Assembly (NCBI RefSeq): GCF_014645835.1
Contig: NZ_BMMM01000028.1
Coordinates: forward strand, 1-64,000
Origin: Streptomyces albiflavescens
GTDB lineage: Bacteria > Actinomycetota > Actinomycetes > Streptomycetales > Streptomycetaceae
Length of the DNA stretch: 64,000 nt
Direction: 5' to 3'
Positions 1 through 6,650 of this stretch are shown here, piece by piece (positions within the stretch are counted from its first letter, which is position 1; each line of letters begins with the position of its first letter). The notes under the pieces were generated by a model. That model was not told the origin of the DNA. It did no database searches and saw only the letters and a program-made list of their open reading frames with translations. The translations under genes and the position numbers were made by a program.

Positions 1-66
1 CGTAGCGGCACAGCAACCGGCAGGGACGGCCAGAATCCTCGGGCTTCAGCCCGAGGAGCATGTCAA
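1..66 (+). mobile_element. Right end of an IS200/IS605-family element (partial)
   Basis: The first 66 bases hold a compact hairpin, arms 37-45 (CCTCGGGCT) and 48-56 (AGCCCGAGG), followed by GAGCATGTCAA. An AATCC-hairpin-GGATGTCAA arrangement is typical, as I recall it, of the right end of IS605/IS1341-type elements carrying tnpB, where it forms the scaffold 3' end of the omega (re)RNA. Host DNA would begin just after GTCAA, so bases 67 to about 86 would serve as the guide. The tnpB gene, if present, lies left of position 1 and cannot be seen. The alternative is an ordinary terminator, but the hairpin has no T tract. Confidence 0.6.
37..56 (+). ncRNA. Omega-RNA-like 3' hairpin
   Basis: A perfect 9-bp stem (37-45 with 48-56) with a tight loop sits 10 bases before the apparent element boundary. 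In TnpB systems such a hairpin is the last scaffold stem before the guide. This reading rests on motif resemblance only. No protein partner is visible in the window. Confidence 0.45.
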
Positions 67-123
67 CTTGGGACCAGGGGAAACGCCGGCCGCGCCCGTA
101 CAGGGCGGACCCGGGGAGGCGAA

Positions 124-861
124 ATGAGGGACGCCGTGCTGCGTCTGAGGGGTGGGGCGGCCGTGGCCGCGCTGCTGGTGTTCGTCGTCGGTGCCGGTGT
201 CAGCGGCTGCAAGAAGGAGACCACGGGTTCCGCGGGCCCGGAGGAGTCGGCCGCCGGCGGCGCGGCCCTCGCCGCCGTGGACTCGCTGACCGTCAAGGGG
301 CGCGCGCCGAAGACGGGATACAGCCGGGAGCGGTTCGGCACGGCCTGGGCCGACACGGACTCGAACCGGTGCGACACCCGCGACGACATCCTCAAACGGG
401 ATCTGAAGGACGTGAAGTTCAGCGACGGAACGTGCAAGGTGAGCTCCGGGATCCTCTCCCCGGATCCGTACGGGGGTCAGGACGTGGCCTTCGCCCGCGG
501 CCGCAGCCTGGTGGACATAGACCACCTCGTCGCGCTCTCGGACGCCTGGCAGAAGGGCGCCAAGTACTGGGACGCGAGCAAGCGAATAGCGCTGGCCAAC
601 GACCCGCTCAACCTCCGTGCCGTCGGCGCCAGCGCCAACCGCAGCAAGGGCGACGGCGACACAGCCACCTGGCTCCCGCCCAACAAGGCGTACCGCTGCA
701 CCTATGTCGCCGCGCAGGTGGCCGTGAAGAAGAAGTACGGGCTGTGGGTCACCGCCGCGGAGAAGGCCGCCATGAAGAAGGTGCTCTCGGGCTGCCCCGG
801 CCAGAAACTTCCCTCGGGTGGCAACCCGACACAGGCGCCCAAGCGGTTCCACGCGAACTAG
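124..861 (+). CDS. Secreted HNH-family (DUF1524-like) nuclease lipoprotein
   Basis: The 245-residue product has an N-terminal hydrophobic segment ending in lipobox VSGC (Cys29), so it is expected to be exported and lipid-anchored. The body resembles the DUF1524/HNH family: DIDH at 131-134 (the metal-binding DHxxxL region), LANDPLNLRAV at about 147-157, and a later N-x-x-K...W-x-P segment around 172-186, followed by a Cys pair. Related proteins hydrolyse DNA or RNA, probably for nutrient scavenging or defence outside the cell. GGGGAGG at 113-119 supports the ATG at 124. The stop codon lies inside the left arm of the inverted repeat that follows. Substrate is not predictable. Confidence 0.8.
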   Translation: MRDAVLRLRGGAAVAALLVFVVGAGVSGCKKETTGSAGPEESAAGGAALAAVDSLTVKGRAPKTGYSRERFGTAWADTDSNRCDTRDDILKRDLKDVKFSDGTCKVSSGILSPDPYGGQDVAFARGRSLVDIDHLVALSDAWQKGAKYWDASKRIALANDPLNLRAVGASANRSKGDGDTATWLPPNKAYRCTYVAAQVAVKKKYGLWVTAAEKAAMKKVLSGCPGQKLPSGGNPTQAPKRFHAN

Positions 862-964
862 GGGGTTTCTGATGGATCTCCGTGGAAGAAGGAGCGGCGT
901 TCGGTGCGTGCTCGCGGCGTGCCGGGCGGCGCGACGCCGCGGAGATCCATCAGAAACCCCCTAG
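858..964. repeat. 107-bp MITE-like element with 25-bp perfect terminal inverted repeats
   Basis: Bases 858-882 and 940-964 are perfect reverse complements (25 bp), separated by 57 bases that contain a further inverted pair, 894-900 with 934-940. Both ends read CTAG, which could be a 4-bp target duplication or part of the arms. The left arm overlaps the TAG stop of the nuclease gene (859-861). It may be a non-autonomous transposable element or a large bidirectional terminator. The length and perfection of the arms and the lack of T tracts favour the former. Confidence 0.6.
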
Positions 965-1087
965 GCGCCGACTGGCCGCCATTGTTCCCCCATGCCGTGT
1001 CCGCTCGCCCTGACGCCGATATCGGCAAGCCACCGAACCAGCGCGGACCCACGTCGCTGCCGCATTGAGGCTGACACGGCAAAACCG

Positions 1088-1117
1088 TTTCACCCGGGCC
1101 GGGTCCACGCCTACTGT
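1088..1117 (+). promoter_or_regulatory. Candidate promoter giving a leaderless GNAT transcript
   Basis: TACTGT at 1112-1117 resembles a -10 box and lies 7 bases before the ATG at 1125. A weak -35 (TTTCAC, 1088-1093) is 18 bases upstream. There is no Shine-Dalgarno sequence, which fits leaderless translation. Confidence 0.35.
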
Positions 1118-1124
1118 GAGTGAC

Positions 1125-1868
1125 ATGCAGCTGAAGGTGTCAAGTCTCGCCGAACGTCCCGAGATGCTCGGGCACGTGGTCCGGATGACCAACAGCTGGC
1201 CGGAGTTCCTGCTCCAGGACCCGGTGGGTGACACACACTACGGCCGGATCGCCACCGAACTTCCGGAGTACGTGCTGTTCGCCGAGGACGAGCACGGCCG
1301 CGTGGTCGCCCACGCCTACAGCGTGCCGTTCGCCCTCGCGGACGAGGACCGGGGCGAACTGCCCGCGCGGGGCTGGGACCAGGTACTGGCCTGGGCGTTC
1401 GCCGACCGGCGCCGCGGCACACCGCCCGACACGGTGAGTGCCATCTCGATCGTCGTCGCCCCGCACGCCCAGGGCGGCGGGCTGTCGGCCCGGATGCTCT
1501 CCGCGATGCGGGACAACGCCCGAGCTCACGGCTTCGCCGAGGTCGTCGCCCCCGTCCGCCCCAGCGCCAAGCACCTGGAACCACGCACCCCGATGGAGGA
1601 GTACGCGTTCCGGGAGCGGGCCGACGGGCTGCCGCACGACCCGTGGCTGCGCGTCCACATCCGGGCGGGCGGCGTCATCGAGGCGGTGGCGCCGGCGTCC
1701 ATGACGGTCGCGGCCTCGCTGGAGGAGTGGCGCGCATGGACGGGGCTGCCCTTCGACACGGAGGGCCTCGTCGAGGTGCCCGGCGCGCTGGTGCCGGTGC
1801 ACTGCGAAGCGAGGCGCGGATACGCCGTATACGTCGAGCCCAATGTGTGGGTGCGGCACACCCTATGA
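1125..1868 (+). CDS. GNAT-type N-acetyltransferase
   Basis: This 247-residue soluble protein looks like a GNAT acetyltransferase. It has a central strand rich in hydrophobics (ISIVVAPHAQGGGLSARML) in which V-x-P-x-x-Q-G-G-G-L-S is the acetyl-CoA pyrophosphate loop (usual form Q/R-x-x-G-x-G/A), then a helix and a strand ending AEVVAPVRPSAK. The acceptor substrate is unknown. The ATG at 1125 is preferred because a -10-like box lies just upstream; GTG at 1116 is an in-frame alternative. It is monocistronic, between the MITE-like element and a convergent lipoprotein gene. Confidence 0.75.
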   Translation: MQLKVSSLAERPEMLGHVVRMTNSWPEFLLQDPVGDTHYGRIATELPEYVLFAEDEHGRVVAHAYSVPFALADEDRGELPARGWDQVLAWAFADRRRGTPPDTVSAISIVVAPHAQGGGLSARMLSAMRDNARAHGFAEVVAPVRPSAKHLEPRTPMEEYAFRERADGLPHDPWLRVHIRAGGVIEAVAPASMTVAASLEEWRAWTGLPFDTEGLVEVPGALVPVHCEARRGYAVYVEPNVWVRHTL

Positions 1869-1899
1869 GCTCGACGTATGGCGTGGAACGTATGGCCCC

Positions 1900-1947
1900 T
1901 GAGGCGCGTGGCCTGTGAGGCGCGTGGCCTGTGAGACGTATGGCTTG
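1900..1947. repeat. 16-bp tandem repeat, three units
   Basis: Two identical units, 1900-1915 and 1916-1931 (TGAGGCGCGTGGCCTG), are followed by a degenerate third, 1932-1947, in the gap between two convergent genes. Confidence 0.8.
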
Positions 1948-1961
1948 TGGCAGGTGGGCTC

Positions 1962-2711
1962 TCAGGCCCCCAGCTTGTCCAGGTCGAGGATCTTGCCCGC
2001 GGGGGTCTTGGCCGGGACCGGCTTTTCGTACTCGCTGAAGGTGAGTGTGCCGGGGTCCTTGGCGGAGCTGCTGTCGACCCGCAGCAGATAGGGCTTGCCC
2101 TCGGTGGCGACGTAGAGGGTGTAGCGGTCCTTGCCGTCCTTCTCGTGAAGGATGATCGCCGGGGTGCCGCCGACGGTGGTGGTCTTGCCGCGGGTGGCAT
2201 CGGAGTTCACGTCCTCCGCACCGCCGAGCACCGTGTCGAGGTCGCAGAAGCTCGCGATGTCCTTGGCGTCGGAGCCGGTCGCGGACATCTTGGTCCACTT
2301 GCCGGCCAGCATGGCCACGGCCGCGTCGGTGTCGGCCTTGGACTCGCCCTTGCTCTGGGCGCGCAGGAACGCCTCGTCGTACTTCATGTAGACGGTGTCG
2401 CCGGTCTTGATGAGATCGGCCTTGCCCTGGCCGGCCATGCTCATCGTGCCGGCGCACTCGCCCTTCTTGTTGAGAGCCATGTCGACCCGGATGGTGCCGC
2501 CGTCCTCGTCGTCGGGGACGTCGCCCTTCATGCGGAGCGAGGTGGCGCCCGTGGTGGCCTTCACGGTGCGGTCGGCGATTTCGCCCCCGGTCAGCCCGGC
2601 GAACGGGCCCTTCGGCTTGCTGTCCGCCTTGTTCTCGCCGGGCAGACAGCCGGTGAGGCCCGTGGTGGCCGCGACGGCGAGGCAGAGGGCGGCAAGTGCG
2701 GTGCGACGCAT
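1962..2711 (-). CDS. Putative exported lipoprotein (LppX/LolA-like fold suspected)
   Basis: The 249-residue product begins MRRTALAALC and carries lipobox LTGC at 19-22, so Cys22 should be lipidated after export. The mature part is rich in Lys/Asp with alternating beta strands (SLRMKGDV, GTIRVDMAL, GDTVYMKYDE, DRYTLYVATEGKPYLLRVD). This pattern is like Streptomyces lipoproteins related to the LppX/LprAFG or LolA-type half-barrel, which bind lipids. The family assignment is inference from pattern only. The ATG at 2711 is preceded by AAGGAA. It is followed upstream by another exported-protein gene in the same orientation. Confidence 0.65.
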   Translation of the reverse strand: MRRTALAALCLAVAATTGLTGCLPGENKADSKPKGPFAGLTGGEIADRTVKATTGATSLRMKGDVPDDEDGGTIRVDMALNKKGECAGTMSMAGQGKADLIKTGDTVYMKYDEAFLRAQSKGESKADTDAAVAMLAGKWTKMSATGSDAKDIASFCDLDTVLGGAEDVNSDATRGKTTTVGGTPAIILHEKDGKDRYTLYVATEGKPYLLRVDSSSAKDPGTLTFSEYEKPVPAKTPAGKILDLDKLGA

Positions 2712-2856
2712 GAGAGTTCCTTGAAGTGATGTGAGGTGGTGAAGACGCGTGAGGGGAGCGGAGGGGGAGAAATGGGGGGGAGCAGTGGGGGAGAAGCGGG
2801 GGAGAGGTGGGGGTGCGGCGGGTGGATGAAGGCGGCGGGTTCGGGCGGCGCCGGCC

Positions 2857-3564
2857 TCAGCCGGTCTTCTTCCAGTCCCCGCAGCCCGAGGTCTTGAAGT
2901 AGCCGTCACTGGCGCTGATGGTGACGACGGCCGTGCCGGTCACGTTGTTGTTGGCCACGATCGAGTTCATGGAGTGCGTGGCGTCCTTGGCGCGCTCCCA
3001 GTAGCAGGAGTCGTCGGTGTTGCCGGTGGACTTGTAGGTGCCGGGAGCGATGTCCGCGCCGACTCTGTACATACCGCCGTCGCCCTTCATCTGCGAGGCC
3101 GGTGAACCGGACGCCTTCGTGTCGACGGCCTCCCAGTCCTTGCAGCCGGTGGACTTGAAGAGCTTGTCGCCGGCCTTGATGGTCACGTAACTGGTGCCGC
3201 TGACATTGTCGTTGGCGATGAGAGAGTCGAGCTCGCCCGAGGCGTCCTTGGCGCGCTCCCAGTAGCACATGTCGTCGGCGTTGCCCGTGGTCCGGTAGGT
3301 GCCGGGCTTGATGTCCGTGCCGACCTGGAAGTCGCCGTCCCCCTTGAAGGCGACCTTCTTCTCGGCCTTGTCCGCCTTGTCGCCCGTCTTGGCGTCGACC
3401 TTCGCGTCGGCCTTCTTGCCGGACTCGCGATCGGCGGAGGCGGAGGTGTCCTTGCCCTTGTCGCCGGAACCGCTGTCGCCGTTGTTGCCTGCGTTCGCCG
3501 ATACGACACCGATGACGACGATGCCGACCACGGCCCCCAGCCCCACCTTGACCTTGATGCCCAT
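2857..3564 (-). CDS. Membrane-anchored extracellular protein with two tandem repeats
   Basis: This 235-residue protein has a signal anchor at about 8-22, a Lys/Asp/Ala-rich charged linker (30-70), then two copies of a roughly 70-residue repeat. Each repeat contains VG-x-DI-x-PGTY, CYWERAKDA, N-x-NV-x-GT, and a terminal GC-x-DW. The conserved Cys in CYWER and in GC-x-DW suggests one disulfide per repeat. The repeat is common in exported actinobacterial proteins, but I know no function for it. GGGAGG eight bases before the ATG supports the start. It is transcribed divergently from the methylase gene. Confidence 0.7.
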   Translation of the reverse strand: MGIKVKVGLGAVVGIVVIGVVSANAGNNGDSGSGDKGKDTSASADRESGKKADAKVDAKTGDKADKAEKKVAFKGDGDFQVGTDIKPGTYRTTGNADDMCYWERAKDASGELDSLIANDNVSGTSYVTIKAGDKLFKSTGCKDWEAVDTKASGSPASQMKGDGGMYRVGADIAPGTYKSTGNTDDSCYWERAKDATHSMNSIVANNNVTGTAVVTISASDGYFKTSGCGDWKKTG

Positions 3565-3650
3565 GTCTGTGCCCTCCCCTGGCTGTGGACAGATTCCGCG
3601 AACAGGCTCAACGGCCGGGTCGTTCCGGCGTCTTGCCCGTTCGATGGGTC

Positions 3651-3680
3651 AATAAGAACAGAGTGTGTGAACCGAGTCAA
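3651..3680 (-). promoter_or_regulatory. Candidate promoter for the tandem-repeat protein gene
   Basis: On the minus strand, TTGACT (3675-3680) and CTTATT (3651-3656) are separated by 18 bases, about 90 bases before the ATG. Confidence 0.45.
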
Positions 3681-3698
3681 CACGATTCACGGGGAAGG

Positions 3699-3727
3699 TT
3701 GTGTACACGCCTGTGAAGCGGTAGATC
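3699..3727 (+). promoter_or_regulatory. Candidate promoter for the methylase gene
   Basis: TTGTGT (3699-3704) and TAGATC (3722-3727) are 17 bases apart, about 80 bases before the GTG start at 3809. The opposing promoter lies only some 20 bases away. Confidence 0.4.
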
Positions 3728-3808
3728 TTGCGTACGTCGGTATGCTCGACGTCACAGACCAGGAGGGCGCCACCAGGCGTCACAGGCCAGGACGAGGGGA
3801 GCCGGGCG

Positions 3809-5878
3809 GTGCAGGACAACGCGACAGAGGTGACCGCTGCGGGGATCGCTCGACTCGCCGGGGTCGGCCGCGCCGCCGTCAGCAACTGGCGTCGCCGCCA
3901 CGCCGACTTCCCCAAGCCGGTCGGCGGCACCGAGACCAGCCCCTCCTTCGCGCTCGCCGAAGTCGAGGCCTGGCTGCGCGACCAGGGAAAACTCGCCGAG
4001 GTCCCGCTGCGCGAACGCGTCTGGCAGCAGCTCGCCGGACACCCCGAGGGTCCCGTCACCGCCCTCGTGCACGCCGGCTGCGCCCTCCTGCTCATCCATG
4101 ACCGCCCCACCGACTGGCTGGAGCTGAGCGCGGGCTCCGACGAGCGCCTGGCCGCCCTGTTGCCCGCCGCGCTCGACCAGGTGATCACCCCCCGCTTCGG
4201 AGCGCCCCGCGAGCGCGCTGTGAACACCCCGACCGGCCCTGAGCTCCTCCCCTCCGCCCCGCTCCTGCGCGGCGCCGCCGAGCTCGCCGCCGAATCGGGC
4301 GCGCGGCAGACATATGAGTTCCTGCTGGGGCGGCACCTCGACAACAACCCGCGGCAGTACACACTCACCCCGGGTGACCTCGCCGCGTTGATGGCCGAGC
4401 TCGCGGGGCCGGCGCGGACGTCGCTCGATCCGGCGTGCGGCACCGGTGCGCTCCTGCGGGCCGTGGCGCCCAAGCCGGACCAGGAGCTGTACGGCCAGGA
4501 CAGCGCCCCCGAGCTGGCGGCCCTCTCCGCGCTGCGGCTCGCCCTCCAGGGAAAGGCCGCCGTCCGCACCGCCGCCGGGGACACCCTGCGCGCCGACGCG
4601 CATCCCACGCTCCAGGCCGACGTCGTCCTGTGTCACCCGCCGTTCAACGAGCGCAACTGGGGCCACGACGAACTCGCCTACGACGCCCGCTGGGAGTACG
4701 GCTTCCCGGCCCGCACCGAATCCGAACTGGCGTGGGTGCAGCATGCGTTGGCCCACCTCAAGGACGGTGGCAGCGCCGTCGTGCTGATGCCCCCGGCCGC
4801 CGCCTCCCGCCGCTCGGGCCGCCGTATCCGCGCCGACCTGCTGCGCCGCGGCGCGCTGCGTGCCGTGATCGCTCTGCCGATCGGCGCGGCACCTCCGTAC
4901 AACATTCCGCTGCACATCTGGGTGCTGCGCCGCCCCGAAAAGGCGCCTGCGCAGCCCGAGTTGCTGCTCGTCGACACCGGAGCGCTGGCCGGTGGGGGTA
5001 CCTCCCTGCTCGAGCGCAGCCGAGAGCTTGGGGGAGGCCGCGGTGGCCTGGACTGGCAGGCCGTCCGCACCGCGGTTCTCGACGCCTGGCGGCCCTTCGA
5101 GCGCACCGGCAGCGCGCGGGAGGAGCCGGGGTTCAGCCGCGCGGTGCCCGTCATCGAACTCCTCGACGACGACGTCGACCTGGCCCCCGCGCGCCATCTG
5201 CCGCCGGCCGCCGCGGGGGGCGGCACCGAGCAGCTCGCGGACGTACGCGAGCGGCTCGGCGAGACCCTGCGCCTGACCGCCGACCTCACGCCCCCCGAGA
5301 CGCAGCCCGCACAGCCCGTGCGCTGGCCGCTCATCACCGTCGGCGAACTCGCGCGCGGGGGCGCGCTCCTGCTGCGTACGGGCGGAAACGGGGCCCCCGC
5401 GCGCGTGCCCGTGCTCACCGACCACGATGTGCTCGCCGGAACCGCGCCGTCCGGGACGCTTCCCGAAGGGGAGGACGAAGCCGTGCTGGTCGAGACGGGC
5501 GATGTCGTCGTTCCCGTGCTCGGCGGCGGCTCCATCGCGCGCGTGGTCGACGAGAACACGGCGGGCGCCGCCCTGGGGCGCAACCTCACGCTGCTGCGCC
5601 CCGACCCGGCCGCCCTCGACCCCTGGTTCCTGGCCGGCTTCCTGCGCGGCACCGCCAACAACCGCCAGGCCAGCAGCTACGCGTCCACCGCCACCCGGCT
5701 CGACGTGCGTCGCCTCCAGCTGCCCCGGCTGCCGCTGGATGAGCAGCGCGAGTACGGCGAACGCTTTCGCGCGCTGGCCGAGTTCGAGGACGCGCTCCGG
5801 CGTGCGGGCCGGCTCGGCGAGCAGTTGGTGCGTGGCATGTACGACGGTCTGACGGACGGGACGGTCGCGCCGCTCTGA
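3809..5878 (+). CDS. Solitary HTH / N6-DNA methylase / specificity-domain fusion
   Basis: The 689-residue protein combines three parts. An N-terminal helix-turn-helix (GIARLAGVGRAAVSNWRRR) resembles MerR/AlpA-type domains. A type I HsdM-like N6-adenine methylase core has SAM motif I LDPACGTGALLR and a motif IV region. The C-terminal half resembles an HsdS target-recognition domain (WPLITVGELA, then a ...LPRLPLDEQREYGERF end). The catalytic motif reads CHPPF where N/D-PP-Y/F is expected, so methyl transfer may be altered or lost. No restriction subunit is nearby. GTG at 3809 has GAGGGGA 9 bases upstream and is preferred over the ATG at 3728. An in-frame palindromic insertion occupies 4991-5037. 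It may act as a DNA-binding regulator. Confidence 0.75.
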   Translation: MQDNATEVTAAGIARLAGVGRAAVSNWRRRHADFPKPVGGTETSPSFALAEVEAWLRDQGKLAEVPLRERVWQQLAGHPEGPVTALVHAGCALLLIHDRPTDWLELSAGSDERLAALLPAALDQVITPRFGAPRERAVNTPTGPELLPSAPLLRGAAELAAESGARQTYEFLLGRHLDNNPRQYTLTPGDLAALMAELAGPARTSLDPACGTGALLRAVAPKPDQELYGQDSAPELAALSALRLALQGKAAVRTAAGDTLRADAHPTLQADVVLCHPPFNERNWGHDELAYDARWEYGFPARTESELAWVQHALAHLKDGGSAVVLMPPAAASRRSGRRIRADLLRRGALRAVIALPIGAAPPYNIPLHIWVLRRPEKAPAQPELLLVDTGALAGGGTSLLERSRELGGGRGGLDWQAVRTAVLDAWRPFERTGSAREEPGFSRAVPVIELLDDDVDLAPARHLPPAAAGGGTEQLADVRERLGETLRLTADLTPPETQPAQPVRWPLITVGELARGGALLLRTGGNGAPARVPVLTDHDVLAGTAPSGTLPEGEDEAVLVETGDVVVPVLGGGSIARVVDENTAGAALGRNLTLLRPDPAALDPWFLAGFLRGTANNRQASSYASTATRLDVRRLQLPRLPLDEQREYGERFRALAEFEDALRRAGRLGEQLVRGMYDGLTDGTVAPL
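4991..5037. repeat. Dispersed palindrome inserted in frame in the methylase gene
   Basis: GTGGGGGTACCTCCCTG followed by about 19 bases and TTGGGGGAGG forms a hairpin (CCTCCC with GGGAGG). A second copy is at 36253-36290. It adds about 15 residues (GGGTSLLERSRELGG) between strands of the methylase without breaking the frame. Confidence 0.65.
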
Positions 5879-5884
5879 CGGAAC

Positions 5885-5906
5885 GGGGGCTTCCGGGGAA
5901 GCCCCC
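5885..5906 (+). terminator. Hairpin after the methylase gene
   Basis: GGGGGCTTCC and GGAAGCCCCC form a 10-bp stem with a tight GG loop seven bases after the stop codon. No T tract follows, as is usual in Streptomyces. Confidence 0.55.
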
Positions 5907-6038
5907 GAAAACCCGCCGAGGCGCGTGAAGTGATCAGCACGACAACGGTTCGGTACAACCCGGGACCGGTTGTCCTTGTCGGCCTATACGCTCGGACTAA
6001 CTCGTACGTCCGTCCTCATCAGGCCTCCAGGAGCAGCC

Positions 6039-6650
6039 ATGCAAGGCCACGGCTACGCGCCGCCTCCGCCGAAGCGACCCTCGACCGGAGCGTTGGTCGT
6101 GCTGCGCGTGATCTTCGTGGCAGTGCCGATCCTCAGCATCGGATTCCTGGCGTGGGTGGCGCCGCTCAGGGCGGCGATCGTGACCCACCGGCGTGCGGAC
6201 TGGTGGATCTTCGGAGGATCGCTCGTGGTCCTCGGCATCAGCTTCGCCTACCTCAGCACCGACCACACCGACGACTTCAGCAGCCCGAACGGCAACGTGG
6301 GCATGATCATCCTGCTGCTGAACGCCGCGGCCTGCGTCGGTCACTACCTGTACGCCGACATACGCCACTACCACCGGCTCTACCCCATGGTCTATCTGCC
6401 GCCCCAGGCCCCGGCCGCGAACTACGTCTACCCGCAGCCCCCGTCGCCGTACGCGGCGACGCACCCGCAGACGCCGGTGACACCCCCCGCTCCCGCGCCG
6501 CACACCCCCGCGCCGCACACCCCCGTGCCGCCGCCCCCGCAGCGCCCCGCGCCCGCGCGGATCGACCAGGTGCGTGCCGAACTCGACGAGCTCAGTGACT
6601 ATCTCCGCAAGCGCGACGGCCACTACGACGGCGGCAGGGACGGCAGGTGA
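6039..6650 (+). CDS. Small membrane protein with proline-rich tail, coupled to the kinase
   Basis: The 203-residue product has three hydrophobic segments (about 20-42, 56-75, 89-106), then a proline-rich stretch with PAPAPHTPAPHTP repeats (about 115-170) and a charged C-terminal helix (IDQVRAELDELSDYLRKRDG) that could form a coiled coil. AGGAG upstream marks the ATG at 6039. Its stop overlaps the start of the kinase gene (GTGA), so the two are translationally coupled. It may dock the soluble kinase at the membrane; that is inference from the gene order and tail composition. Confidence 0.75.
   Translation: MQGHGYAPPPPKRPSTGALVVLRVIFVAVPILSIGFLAWVAPLRAAIVTHRRADWWIFGGSLVVLGISFAYLSTDHTDDFSSPNGNVGMIILLLNAAACVGHYLYADIRHYHRLYPMVYLPPQAPAANYVYPQPPSPYAATHPQTPVTPPAPAPHTPAPHTPVPPPPQRPAPARIDQVRAELDELSDYLRKRDGHYDGGRDGR

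Noticed and set aside
3809..5878. A complete restriction-modification or BREX/DISARM defence locus
   Set aside because: No nuclease, helicase or other defence gene flanks the methylase fusion; the neighbours are ordinary exported-protein and kinase genes.
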